Positions 18,499-27,400 of a stretch of 62,416 nucleotides of DNA are shown piece after piece. The translations under genes were made by a program, and so were the position numbers. The number at the start of each line of letters is the position of its first letter. Position 1 is the first letter of the stretch. The stretch lies in assembly GCF_003367245.1 (NCBI RefSeq), contig NZ_QRGR01000035.1:1-62416 (forward strand), read 5' to 3'. A model generated the notes under the pieces. The model saw only the letters and a list, made by a program, of their open reading frames with translations, was not told the origin of the DNA and did no database searches. This stretch comes from Pontibacter diazotrophicus. GTDB taxonomy: Bacteria > Bacteroidota > Bacteroidia > Cytophagales > Hymenobacteraceae.

Positions 18499-18894
18499 AT
18501 GGAAAACCTTGTAGAGTACCTTGATGAGTCGCTGGTGCCACTGGAGGAGAAGACAAAAACCTACCTTGACGTGGAGCATAACATTCGCTTGCTAGAGGTT
18601 GAACTGCTATCACTGCAAAGCATCAGGCCGGATTTTTCTCCTGACAGCCAGGATGCGGAGCAGAGTGCTTCAGCCGGAAACCTCAGCAGGAAATTGAACG
18701 ACAAGGAGAAGCGGCTTGCAGAGTTGGTGGAGTACTATAAAGCACTGCGGCAGGAAGTAATAAATATGCTGCCCGAAACAAACAGGTTGTTTGAGCTGAA
18801 CCTGGGGTATGGACCAAGCATGGTGGGTTATTTTACTATAGACCCGGAAACCCACCAACCGTTGCCTGAACCGGTCCTCCGCATAGTGCATTAA
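18499..18894 (+). CDS. Hypothetical coiled-coil protein
   Basis: A 131-residue soluble protein rich in charged heptads (KTKTYLDVEHNIRLLEVELLS region and RKLNDKEKRLAELVEYYKAL region), suggesting an alpha-helical hairpin. The C-terminus (NLGYGPSMVGYFTIDPET) looks like a beta strand pair. There is no signal peptide or membrane segment. I do not recognise a family. Codon use matches its neighbours and a clean ATG and stop are present. It has its own intergenic space on both sides. Confidence 0.65.
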   Translation: MENLVEYLDESLVPLEEKTKTYLDVEHNIRLLEVELLSLQSIRPDFSPDSQDAEQSASAGNLSRKLNDKEKRLAELVEYYKALRQEVINMLPETNRLFELNLGYGPSMVGYFTIDPETHQPLPEPVLRIVH

Positions 18895-18971
18895 ATCATG
18901 TAGCCGCCAGGGCGGCTGCCTCTGTTTTAATTGTCGCTATCTGCTTTATACTATACCACGTAGTCAAACCA

Positions 18972-20030
18972 ATGGGTTTACTTTTACTATACTTATTTAT
19001 TGCGCTGTTATTTTCATTTTTATGCTCCGTTCTCGAAGCCGTTCTGCTAAGTATCACCCCTTCTTACATCAGTATAGCTTCCCAGGAAGACCCTGCATTA
19101 GGTAAAGACCTGGAGAAGTTTAAGGACAATGTAGACAGGCCGCTGGCCGCCATCTTAACGCTTAACACCTTCGCCCACACCATTGGCGCAGCCGGTGTAG
19201 GTGCGCAGGCACAAGTATTGTGGGGAGATGCCTACCTCTCTGTCACCTCTGCCGTCCTGACCATCATCATTCTCATCTTTTCCGAAATCATACCTAAAAC
19301 CATTGGTGCCAACCACTGGAGGCAGCTGGCCCCCTTCACTGTCCGCACGCTGAAGGTCATGATCTATTCACCACTCTACCCTATCATAATCCTGTCTCAG
19401 TTTATAACAAAGCGGCTCAAAAACGAAAAAAACCGGAGTGTGCTAAGCCGGGCTGATTTTACGGCCATGGCGGAAATAGGCATAAAGGAAGGAATATTCA
19501 AGAAGGGTGAATCACAGATCATCCGGAATATCCTGCGATTCAACAAAATTATGGTGCGCCATGTTATGACTCCCCGCACCGTTGTGGTGAGTGCCCGGGA
19601 AGACATGTCCATCATTGAGTTTTTCAGAAGTTTCCCGGACCTGCGCTTCTCCCGCATTCCTATATATAGAGAGAGCCTGGATGATGTTAGCGGCTATGTG
19701 TTAAAAGATGAGGTGATGTATAAACTCATCCAGAATGAAGGAGACAAACCACTGAAGTCCATCGCCAGAAAGATTCAGGTAGTACCGGAGCACATGCCCA
19801 TTCCTACTCTCTTTAACCGCTTGATGGAGCACCAGGACCAGGTGGCCCTGGTGGTAGACGAGTACGGGGGCACAGCAGGGCTGATAAGCATAGAAGACAT
19901 CATCGAAACCTTGCTTGGCATGGAAATTATTGATGAAATGGACCAGATAGCTGACTTGCAAAAGTGGGCACGCAGCAATTGGGAGAAGCGCTCCAGGCGC
20001 CTGGGCTTCAGACCTGGAGAAGAGGCATAA
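18972..20030 (+). CDS. CNNM/DUF21 transmembrane protein with CBS pair
   Basis: A 352-residue protein. The N-terminal DUF21/CNNM domain (about 1-165) has hydrophobic segments and the motifs LFSFLCSVLEAVLLSITPSY, LTLNTFAHTIGAAGVG and FSEIIPKTIGA. A pair of CBS domains follows (VMTPRTVVVSARED; VDEYGGTAGLISIEDIIETL). Relatives (CorB/CorC, YhdP, MpfA) export Mg2+ or Co2+ with adenine nucleotide sensing by CBS. The C-terminal CorC_HlyC domain of longer members is missing; the protein ends in a short basic tail. Length is usual for this short subfamily. Confidence 0.9.
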   Translation: MGLLLLYLFIALLFSFLCSVLEAVLLSITPSYISIASQEDPALGKDLEKFKDNVDRPLAAILTLNTFAHTIGAAGVGAQAQVLWGDAYLSVTSAVLTIIILIFSEIIPKTIGANHWRQLAPFTVRTLKVMIYSPLYPIIILSQFITKRLKNEKNRSVLSRADFTAMAEIGIKEGIFKKGESQIIRNILRFNKIMVRHVMTPRTVVVSAREDMSIIEFFRSFPDLRFSRIPIYRESLDDVSGYVLKDEVMYKLIQNEGDKPLKSIARKIQVVPEHMPIPTLFNRLMEHQDQVALVVDEYGGTAGLISIEDIIETLLGMEIIDEMDQIADLQKWARSNWEKRSRRLGFRPGEEA

Positions 20031-21333
20031 AGAAAGCACTCAATCAAGTCATTAACTTCCTATCCTCCACATGCTACGGCAGCCTTACACGTAAGCCCAA
20101 AAGCAGGTTTAGCGGTTTGCAGGTAAAGCTAATATCAAGGCGCCTGGTACAAAAACTTAGGCTTTTTTAGCTGTTTAGCCCATACTATTCCTCCACATCT
20201 CACCACCTTAGATTCCCGGAACTTCATTAAAAGTAAGAGGAGCAATCTCTGCCTCCCGCTACGCCTGCTTCTCAAGGCAAAATGGGGTGCAGTTCTACAA
20301 TATGAGGAATTTCTCCCCAGCCTACTGCTTCCTGACTTAATACCGCTTAAAGCTTTGAACAAATATATCATTGATATATAGCAACTTACAAAAGGTTGCC
20401 TTAAATGGCATAGTTATTCCTATTAGCTGCCAGAACTTAGGTATTGTAAGAATTTTCTAAAGATGTATAAAACACGGGGTTTAAAAATCCTTTTAGTAAC
20501 AGCACCGGCAATTGCCTTAACACGAAACGCTGTATGATGGATTTCTACAGCTTGATATACCAAATAGAGCCATTGCTTGAGCGGCATGAAAACTTTTACG
20601 CTCCGTCTGCAGAAGTGTTACCCTTATCTATAGCTTTTCCATTTTCTTCTCTAGCAGAAAAGCTTTCAAAATGCTCCTATTTTCAAATCATTACCCTTAC
20701 GAATGATCAGGAGCCCCAAAGTACGGGTTTTTACATTGCAACTTCTTTATTTTGTATAATAAAAATCAATATTCTCCGACTTTTCAATTTACATGAAAGA
20801 ATTTTTACCTTATCATTTGGAAACCAAATAAGCGATATGAATAAACACATACACCTTAACCACACATGCTAATTAACAGAAGCTACGCAATCAAGATAAA
20901 TATTTTTATTTTAATATAAAGGACTTTGTGCACTTTACCATTTTTTGCACAGTTTTTTAAAAAATAGTTTTGAAGATATTTTTTGATATGTGTTTTGTTT
21001 AATAATATTAAGCATCAGAAGCTTAATTAATAACAATAGTACAAGTTAAGCTAGTTAGCAAATCAAACATCATTGCATTATTAAAAGCATTTTCTCTATG
21101 ACACACATTCAACAAAACATACATAATCTAAGAGAACGAAATATCATAACTAATAAATATATGCCATAACTAATTATAAATTTTCTGTTGTAACACCTAT
21201 TTAATTTGTTCTACAACTTCCCATTTGCTTTGGAAACACCGTTCACAATCCAATTTCCACCAAAGCAAACCGACGCCACCCTTCTATTTACAAACTTATT
21301 ATTGTTCAATTAACCTTATTAGCCCTAAAACAC
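20031..21333. other. 1.3-kb region without a convincing gene
   Basis: This is the longest gene-free stretch after the left-edge gap. A 112-residue frame at 20534-20872 exists, but its composition is unlike a folded or exported protein and its 3' part is AT-driven, so I do not call it. The segment 20870-21330 is strongly AT-rich and contains a good Bacteroidota promoter match at 20942-20972 facing the glycosidase gene. No RNA gene was recognised. Confidence 0.5.
20942..20972 (+). promoter_or_regulatory. Candidate Bacteroidota promoter for the secreted glycosidase
   Basis: TTTTTG at 20942-20947 and TAGTTTTG at 20965-20972 (17-base spacing) match the -33 TTG and -7 TAnnTTTG pattern. It would leave a leader of about 350 bases before the ATG at 21334. 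Confidence 0.4.
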
Positions 21334-24300
21334 ATGAAACTTTTTACAAAACACGCACTTATCACCCTACTGATAAGTTATTTTTATGTCTTTCAGTCCT
21401 ATTCTCAGACCATACCTGTTAAAACTGCCAATGAGTATGTAAAGCCCTACTCAGGCAGTTTTAAAATAGGTAGTAACCTGGGCGTTTATGGCAACGGATG
21501 GACCGATGAAAAACTGGTAAGCGCTTTACAAAAGGCGGGCGGCAACTCTGTAAGGCCGACTTTACCAGAGCACTTTGTCGAGAAATGGGGCTATGGTGTT
21601 CGCCTTGATGCCTTTAAAGGATATGTGGGTACCGCGGGTATGTCAGAAATCACCTGCTTTATTGAGGGACCGTCAGATGCACACCGCGACAAGACAGTTT
21701 ATACCGGAAGTGAGTCTTCGAAACTGTTCGCCAACATGTATGAGCCTATCTGGAATGGAGATGGCACAGTTAATCCGAATAACTACTATGCCATCTACGT
21801 TTACAAACTCATCCAGACCTACGGGGACTATATCCGTTTCTGGGAAGTGTTGAATGAACCGGATCTTGGTAACGGAAAGCCTTCTGAGTGGTTGAACCGT
21901 GCTCCTTATCCTTCGGAGTCCATGAACACGCGCGCTCCCATTTATAACTACATCCGTATGCTGCGCATTACGTGGGAAGTAGTTAAAAAGTACAGCCCCG
22001 ATGATTATGTGACAACAGGAGGAATTGGCCACCCTGAGTACCTGGATGCCTTACTCCGTTACTCAGACAACCCTAGCGGCGGCAGTGTTACTTCACAATA
22101 TCCAAACAAAGGTGGTGCTTATTTTGACGTTGTAAGCTATCACTTCTATCCGCAGCACGTGCTGAAGTACTGGGATGGCGTAATGAAATACACCCGCACC
22201 TCTGACCATGCCGCTACTTCAATTATTACTCATAAGAAGGCGATGGAATCCACTTTAAATAAGTATGGATACAATGGTTCTTCTTACCCTAAAAAGCACT
22301 TCATTGTAACGGAGTCAGGTGTTACCCGTCGCACCTCCGACGATCACATCAGCTCAGATGAAATGCAGCGGAACTTTGCTGTGAAGGCAGTGGTGCTGTC
22401 TCAGAAAAATGATATCAGGCAACTTCAGTTCTTCACTATAGGTGAAGGAATTAATTGCCCGCCTCCAGGGTCAACCATACTTACTTCCCAGAGATACGAC
22501 AACATGGGCTTCTATGAAAACCTAAAAAGAGACGCGCCGGGAAGCGAGAAGCTAACAGATCAGGGCAAAGCCCTTAAAACCACTACCAATCTTTTGAATG
22601 GCTACACATATGATGCGTCCCGCACAGCAGCGCTTAGCTTACCAAGCCAGGCAGAAGGTGCCGCATTCCGTAATGGAACGAACTATGTATATGTGCTTTG
22701 GGCTAAAGCTTTAGAAGATACCAAGGAAACAGCCAGCGCTACTTACTCTTTCCCATCAGGGCTCAACATTTCCAGCGTGGAGCGCTTCGAATGGAATTAC
22801 TCTGCCACTAACAGCTCTACAAAGCAATCTGCCCAGGGTATAACTCTTACCGGTTCACCTGCATTCTTCAAGGTTGGCTCCACGACAACAGTTTCAAAAG
22901 AGTCTCAAACTATCACTTTCCCGTCTATCCCGGCTAAAACTTATGGCGACCCTGACTTCACTGTCAGTGCCACGGCATCTTCTGGTTTACCAGTGGCTTT
23001 CAGCATTGTATCTGGGCCGGCTAAGATCACAGGCAGCACCATTACCCTGACTGGTTCAGGAACAGTAGTGGTAGAAGCAACACAGAGCGGCAACACTACC
23101 TACAATGCTGCGACTCCTGTACGGCAGAGCATCAGTGTAAGCGCTGCACCGTCTGAACCGACTCCAACTGAGCCGACTTCCTGCTCCGCCACTGGCAGCA
23201 TCCTGCGCGAGCACTGGGGCAACGTATCAGGCAGCAGCGTCTCTGACATTCCGTTGAGCACCAAGCCGAGCAGCACCAGCCAACTGAGCCTGTTCGAGGC
23301 GCCCACCAACCTGGGCAGCAGCTACGGCGCCCGCGTGAGCGGCTATATCTGCCCGCCGCAGACCGGCGACTACACCTTCTTCATCGCAGGCGACGACAAC
23401 GCAGAGCTCTGGCTGAGCACCGACGAGAGCCCGGCCAACAGGAAGAAGATTGCCTCCGTGACCGGCTGGACCTACTCGCGGGAGTGGAACAAGTACGCCT
23501 CGCAGAAGTCTGCGGCCGTACGCCTGGAGGCAGGCAAGAAGTACTACATCGAGGCCCTGCACAAGCAAGGATGGGGAAGCGGAAACCTGGCCGTGGCCTG
23601 GAAGATGCCTGACGGCAAAACAGAAGCCCCGGTAGCCGGAAGCAGACTCTCGCCTTACGCAGGAAGCACGGATCAAGCGCCTGCGCCATCTGAACCGACT
23701 CCAACTGAGCCGACCTCCTGCTCCGCCACTGGCAGCATCCTGCGCGAGCACTGGGGCAACGTATCAGGCAGCAGCGTCTCTGACATCCCTTTGAGCACCA
23801 AGCCGAGCAGCACCAGCCAGCTGAGCCTGTTCGAGGCGCCCACCAACCTGGGCAGCAGCTACGGCGCCCGCGTGAGCGGCTACATCTGCCCGCCACAGAC
23901 CGGCGACTACACCTTCTTCATCGCAGGTGACGACAACGCAGAGCTCTGGCTGAGCACCGACGAGAGCCCGGCCAACAGGAAGAAGATTGCCTCCGTGACC
24001 GGCTGGACCTACTCGCGGGAGTGGAACAAGTACGCCTCGCAGAAGTCTGCGGCCGTACGCCTGGAGGCAGGCAAGAAGTACTACATCGAGGCCCTGCACA
24101 AGCAAGGATGGGGAAGCGGAAACCTGGCCGTGGCCTGGAAGATGCCTGACGGCAAAACAGAAGCTCCAGTAGCAGGAAGCAGACTCTCGCCTTACCTGGC
24201 TACCTCTACAGGCTCCGGCCTGGTAAGCGCCTCTAACCTGCAAGAGGAAGAGCCGCAGCTGAACGAAGCGCAACTGAAGGCTTACCCGAACCCCTTCACC

Positions 24301-24525
24301 ACAGACGCGACGGTACAGTTCACGCTGACCGCCTCAGAGGAAGTTTCGCTGGACCTCTACGATATCCAGGGCAGGCTGGTACGCCGGCTATACCAGGGAA
24401 CGGCAGAGGCAAATGCAACGCGCAGCTTTGAGCTGACAGCAGAAGGCTTAACCCGCGGAGTTTACATCATCAGGCTGATGACAGGCTCTAAAGTGCTGAC
24501 GCAGAAAATAGTGCTGGAAAAATAA
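21334..24525 (+). CDS. Secreted clan-A glycosidase with MBG-like domain, two PA14 repeats and T9SS tail
   Basis: A 1063-residue secreted enzyme. Residues 1-24 are a signal peptide (FQSYSQ). Residues about 30-410 form a TIM-barrel glycoside hydrolase: acid/base Glu175 in WEVLNEPDL and probable nucleophile Glu327 in FIVTESGVTRR, the clan GH-A arrangement (GH39/GH5-like). An MBG/YDG-like domain lies near 530-600 (KTYGDPDFTVSATAS). Two PA14-type carbohydrate-binding modules at 614-775 and 793-954 are nearly identical. The C-terminal about 80 residues are a type IX sorting domain (AYPNPFTTDATVQF, GVYIIRLMTGSKVLTQKIV). It probably degrades a plant- or microbe-derived polysaccharide at the cell surface. 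The exact family cannot be set by eye. Confidence 0.9.
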   Translation: MKLFTKHALITLLISYFYVFQSYSQTIPVKTANEYVKPYSGSFKIGSNLGVYGNGWTDEKLVSALQKAGGNSVRPTLPEHFVEKWGYGVRLDAFKGYVGTAGMSEITCFIEGPSDAHRDKTVYTGSESSKLFANMYEPIWNGDGTVNPNNYYAIYVYKLIQTYGDYIRFWEVLNEPDLGNGKPSEWLNRAPYPSESMNTRAPIYNYIRMLRITWEVVKKYSPDDYVTTGGIGHPEYLDALLRYSDNPSGGSVTSQYPNKGGAYFDVVSYHFYPQHVLKYWDGVMKYTRTSDHAATSIITHKKAMESTLNKYGYNGSSYPKKHFIVTESGVTRRTSDDHISSDEMQRNFAVKAVVLSQKNDIRQLQFFTIGEGINCPPPGSTILTSQRYDNMGFYENLKRDAPGSEKLTDQGKALKTTTNLLNGYTYDASRTAALSLPSQAEGAAFRNGTNYVYVLWAKALEDTKETASATYSFPSGLNISSVERFEWNYSATNSSTKQSAQGITLTGSPAFFKVGSTTTVSKESQTITFPSIPAKTYGDPDFTVSATASSGLPVAFSIVSGPAKITGSTITLTGSGTVVVEATQSGNTTYNAATPVRQSISVSAAPSEPTPTEPTSCSATGSILREHWGNVSGSSVSDIPLSTKPSSTSQLSLFEAPTNLGSSYGARVSGYICPPQTGDYTFFIAGDDNAELWLSTDESPANRKKIASVTGWTYSREWNKYASQKSAAVRLEAGKKYYIEALHKQGWGSGNLAVAWKMPDGKTEAPVAGSRLSPYAGSTDQAPAPSEPTPTEPTSCSATGSILREHWGNVSGSSVSDIPLSTKPSSTSQLSLFEAPTNLGSSYGARVSGYICPPQTGDYTFFIAGDDNAELWLSTDESPANRKKIASVTGWTYSREWNKYASQKSAAVRLEAGKKYYIEALHKQGWGSGNLAVAWKMPDGKTEAPVAGSRLSPYLATSTGSGLVSASNLQEEEPQLNEAQLKAYPNPFTTDATVQFTLTASEEVSLDLYDIQGRLVRRLYQGTAEANATRSFELTAEGLTRGVYIIRLMTGSKVLTQKIVLEK
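23152..24195 (+). repeat. Tandem 507-bp direct repeat (period 537 bp) encoding PA14 modules
   Basis: Copies at 23152-23658 and 23689-24195 are almost identical in DNA, differing by a few silent-looking bases (for example ATTCCGTTG against ATCCCTTTG). The repeat is clearly GC-richer than the catalytic part of the gene. This fits a recent in-frame duplication of one module, or acquisition of the module from elsewhere. Confidence 0.92.
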
Positions 24526-24546
24526 CCACTTTCACAGCCCATACTT

Positions 24547-24586
24547 AAAACCCGCTCCGGTATTCCGGAGCGGGTTTTGTTTTTTA
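24547..24586 (+). terminator. Strong terminator after the glycosidase gene
   Basis: AAAACCCGCTCCGG at 24547-24560 is exactly complementary to 24565-24578 around a TATT loop, followed by a T-rich stretch. Confidence 0.9.
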
Positions 24587-24739
24587 ACGAGTCCAATTGT
24601 TATATATTTATCAGATAAGTATACATAATTGAGCGTGGCACATCAGCTGAGGGCAAAACCGCTATGCAGCTAAATCTGGGCTCAACAGGAGTAAATCCAT
24701 TTTCAAACCTTTGTCTGATATCTCTTATTGCGTGGCATC

Positions 24740-24771
24740 CTTTTATCTCTTCCTGCACAAAGCTACCTTTG
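24740..24771 (+). promoter_or_regulatory. Candidate murB promoter
   Basis: TACCTTTG at 24764-24771 matches the TAnnTTTG -7 box, with a T-rich element about 19 bases upstream. The box is 15 bases before the murB ATG, so the leader would be very short. Confidence 0.35.
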
Positions 24772-24786
24772 TAAAAACTTACCCTT

Positions 24787-25803
24787 ATGAAACTGCAGTC
24801 TGATTTTCCGCTTAAACCTTATAATACCTTTGGTATCGAAGCCAAAGCTAAACTTTTTGCCCGTTTCGAAAGCGTGCAGGAGCTGCAAACGCTCTTACAG
24901 ATGCCGGAGCTACGACAGGAGGAAAAGCTGATATTGGGAGGCGGCAGCAACCTGCTTTTTACCAAAGACTTTGACGGCTTGGTGCTGCAGAACGGCATCA
25001 AAGGCATACAGGTAGTACATGAAGATGAGGCGCATGTATTAGTTAAAGCAGGAGGCGGTGAAGTATGGCACGACTTTGTGCTGTACGCCCTGCAGCAGAA
25101 CTACGGAGGCGCGGAGAACCTGTCGCTTATACCAGGCACGGTGGGAGCTGCCCCGCTGCAAAACATCGGAGCCTACGGCGTAGAGTTGAAGGACATTTTT
25201 CATGAACTGGAAGCCGTGCATCTGGAAACTGGAGAAATTCGCACCTTCGATAATGCCTCCTGCAAATTCGGTTACCGCGAGAGTATCTTTAAAAACGAGA
25301 TGAAGGGGCAGTATATAGTGACCTCCGTTACCTTCAGGCTGTACAAGAAACATACCCTTAACACCTCCTATGGTGCTATTACAACCACACTGGAGGAGAT
25401 GCAGGTGCAACAGCCAAATATACAGGACATAAGTGCAGCCGTTTGCCACATCCGCCAGAGCAAGCTCCCGGACCCAAAGCAGATCGGCAATGCCGGCAGC
25501 TTCTTTAAAAACCCCGAGATTCCACTGGAGCAATATGAGCAGCTAAAACAGCAGTATGCTGCTATCCCCTCCTACCCTGTTTCTGACACCACCGTAAAGG
25601 TGCCGGCTGGCTGGCTGATAGAGCAGTGCGGCTGGAAAGGGAAAGTTCTGGGCAATTATGGCGTGCATAAAAACCAGGCACTGGTGCTGGTAAACTATGG
25701 CGGTGCCAAAGGCGAGCACGTGCGGCAGCTGGCCTATAACATTATTGCTTCCGTGGATAAGAAGTTCGGAATTCGGCTGCATCCGGAGGTGAATATCCTA
25801 TAG
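24787..25803 (+). CDS. murB: UDP-N-acetylenolpyruvoylglucosamine reductase
   Basis: MurB reduces UDP-GlcNAc-enolpyruvate to UDP-MurNAc with NADPH and FAD in the cytoplasm, a committed step of peptidoglycan synthesis. The 338 residues start with the usual PLKPYNTFGIEAKA. FAD-binding motifs are ILGGGSNLLF and IPGTVGAAPLQNIGAYGVEL. The catalytic region has KFGYRESIFKN, GNAGSFFKNP (catalytic Ser) and the C-terminal HPEVNIL with the conserved Glu. The layout matches the type I (E. coli-like) MurB. The stop codon touches a palindromic repeat element. Confidence 0.97.
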   Translation: MKLQSDFPLKPYNTFGIEAKAKLFARFESVQELQTLLQMPELRQEEKLILGGGSNLLFTKDFDGLVLQNGIKGIQVVHEDEAHVLVKAGGGEVWHDFVLYALQQNYGGAENLSLIPGTVGAAPLQNIGAYGVELKDIFHELEAVHLETGEIRTFDNASCKFGYRESIFKNEMKGQYIVTSVTFRLYKKHTLNTSYGAITTTLEEMQVQQPNIQDISAAVCHIRQSKLPDPKQIGNAGSFFKNPEIPLEQYEQLKQQYAAIPSYPVSDTTVKVPAGWLIEQCGWKGKVLGNYGVHKNQALVLVNYGGAKGEHVRQLAYNIIASVDKKFGIRLHPEVNIL

Positions 25804-25973
25804 CTTAAGAGCATGTTTAAATTTCGTTTTTGGATGCGAAAATTGTCCATGAAGGGTTCTGGCGAAACGGTTTTGGAGCTTCATAGCAGCGCTATGGAGC
25901 GAGAAAACTGTGAAGTCAGGTTCCTTTATGGACAGTTTGCAGCGCAAAGGATGAATTTTAAACATGCTTTAAG
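25804..25973. repeat. 170-bp foldback/MITE-like palindromic element
   Basis: The two halves are inverted copies along their whole length: CTTAAGAGCATGTTTAAA at the left and its near complement TTTAAACATGCTTTAAG at the right. A perfect palindromic centre CATAGCAGCGCTATG lies near 25883-25897. Arms agree at roughly two of three positions. TTAA stands immediately outside GAGCATG on the left and CATGCT on the right, which could be a target duplication. It has no transposase gene. Such ends resemble those of IS5-like elements (from recall), so a non-autonomous derivative is likely. A 67-codon frame inside is a by-product. Confidence 0.75.
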
Positions 25974-26068
25974 TAAATTTTATGATAATGTGCGAATGAA
26001 GCATCTTTTTCTTTAAAAATACCGTTTCCTCAATATTCAATCGAAACATTACCATAAACCAGGAAACA

Positions 26069-26569
26069 ATGATACGCAAGCACCTTCAATTGCTATGTCT
26101 AATCGCACTCGCCCTACCTTTTTTAACTGCCTGCAAAGAGGACAAAGAATTTGTAGCGCCCTCTAATAAACAACTTCTGGTTGCACACGAATGGCAAGGA
26201 GACGAGATGCTGATGATGGGAATAAGCGTATCAGAAGCTGGTGCGATCCCGAACGGCATTCCGGACATCCAGACCATAACATTAACGTTTAACAGCGACA
26301 ACACCTATGTTGCCAAAAGCAGTGATGGGATGATATTTGAAGGAGACTGGCGCTTTAATGAGGAAGAGACCAAAATTTATTTTGATTTTTTAGGTTTTGG
26401 AGAGTTTGACATCAGGAAGCTCACGAGTGAGAACTTAAACCTCAGTACAGGTATCTCCAAGGGGCAGCTTACCCTGCTGGCACAGATGCTGAACATTGAT
26501 TTGAGTCTCATCAATATGTTCCCGGATGGAACAGAATTTGAAACGGAGTTACGGTTTGTGAAACCCTGA
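26069..26569 (+). CDS. Lipocalin-like lipoprotein, tandem family member 1
   Basis: A 166-residue lipoprotein: lipobox LTAC, Cys22, followed by acidic KEDKE, which resembles the Bacteroidota surface-export signal. The mature protein has the family pattern LLVAHEWQGDE, then a beta-rich segment with DNTYVAKSSDG, GDWRFNEEETKIYF and a final RFVKP. This is like small lipocalin-type Bacteroidota lipoproteins. It is the first of four paralogues in a row, all with the cysteine at position 22. Function is unknown; ligand binding at the cell surface is an inference. Confidence 0.8.
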   Translation: MIRKHLQLLCLIALALPFLTACKEDKEFVAPSNKQLLVAHEWQGDEMLMMGISVSEAGAIPNGIPDIQTITLTFNSDNTYVAKSSDGMIFEGDWRFNEEETKIYFDFLGFGEFDIRKLTSENLNLSTGISKGQLTLLAQMLNIDLSLINMFPDGTEFETELRFVKP

Positions 26570-26665
26570 TAAGACTGATTTAAAACTATTAAACCATCAA
26601 AATTTAAGTATTCATTTAAAGCCTTTAAACAGCATATTACGTATAGAATCATTTTAAAATTCACT

Positions 26666-27181
26666 ATGAAGAAGTTACACCTGATTGCCCTACTTTTAGT
26701 AGTCCTTTGCACCTTCTCCCTTACAGGTTGTAAGGATGACGACGAGAATGTTTCACCTAGAACGGCGTTTTTAACTGACGGTGTATGGAGGGGAGATGGT
26801 ATATATGTTCGCCCCACTTCTTTTCTCCCCTTCACCAATGTTACCTCATTGCTCAGACCACTTGGGGAAGAGGAGTTAGCCGATCAATTAGACATCACAA
26901 CCACCACATTTGAGTTTGAAAGAGATGGAACTTTCACAGCAACAAGAAATGGCGATACACAAACCGGCTCCTGGGAGTTTACCAACAATGAACAGAGCAT
27001 CACTATCTCCGGGGATGATATTGTTCTTACAGGCAACAACACGAATGAAGCTACATTCGATATAGTAGCATTAACCGAAACGCAATTCACATTAGATATC
27101 AGTGTTTCAGAAATGGGGTATGATTTATCAGATTATCAAGGGTTCGATATTGACAGATTTGAACTCCGTTTGGTAAAATAA
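26666..27181 (+). CDS. Lipocalin-like lipoprotein, tandem family member 2
   Basis: 171 residues with lipobox LTGC (Cys22) and acidic KDDDEN just after it. It shares the family layout: FLTDGVWRGDGIYV at the start of the mature domain, FERDGTFTATRNGDTQTGSWEF in the middle (split here by residue limits but continuous in the gene), NNEQSITISGDD and a closing FELRLVK. It has a longer insertion (about residues 50-75) than members 3 and 4. A terminator follows, so it may be co-transcribed only with member 1, which ends 96 bases upstream. Confidence 0.8.
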   Translation: MKKLHLIALLLVVLCTFSLTGCKDDDENVSPRTAFLTDGVWRGDGIYVRPTSFLPFTNVTSLLRPLGEEELADQLDITTTTFEFERDGTFTATRNGDTQTGSWEFTNNEQSITISGDDIVLTGNNTNEATFDIVALTETQFTLDISVSEMGYDLSDYQGFDIDRFELRLVK

Positions 27182-27209
27182 TACCCTGATACGCTACAAA
27201 CACTTAATT

Positions 27210-27239
27210 AAACAGCTCCCTCAGAGGGAGCTGTTTTTG
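27210..27239 (+). terminator. Terminator after family member 2
   Basis: AACAGCTCCCTC at 27211-27222 pairs with GAGGGAGCTGTT ending at 27234, followed by TTTGTTT. Confidence 0.85.
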
Positions 27240-27400
27240 TTTAAGGAGCGGGCATACCATATATCCACGAATCTTTAAAACAGTATTTTCCTTTTTTTCT
27301 GAGCTCCAGATACAAATTCAGGTAAAGAAGGAGCAACTAAATTAGCTTTTGGTAAGTACCTAACTATACCGCCCCGTTCCAAACTATTTATTCTTGACTC

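Noticed and set aside
20534..20872. 112-codon plus-strand frame before the glycosidase
   Set aside because: AT-driven composition, no signal, domain or good context; the surrounding 1.3 kb looks non-coding.
23227..24273. Minus-strand frames of 170 codons across the PA14 repeats
   Set aside because: They come in two near-copies because the DNA is repeated and GC-rich; the plus-strand protein is clearly coding.
25813..26016. 67-codon frame directly after murB
   Set aside because: It lies inside the 170-bp palindromic element and its residues mirror the repeat structure; no protein-like conservation is expected.
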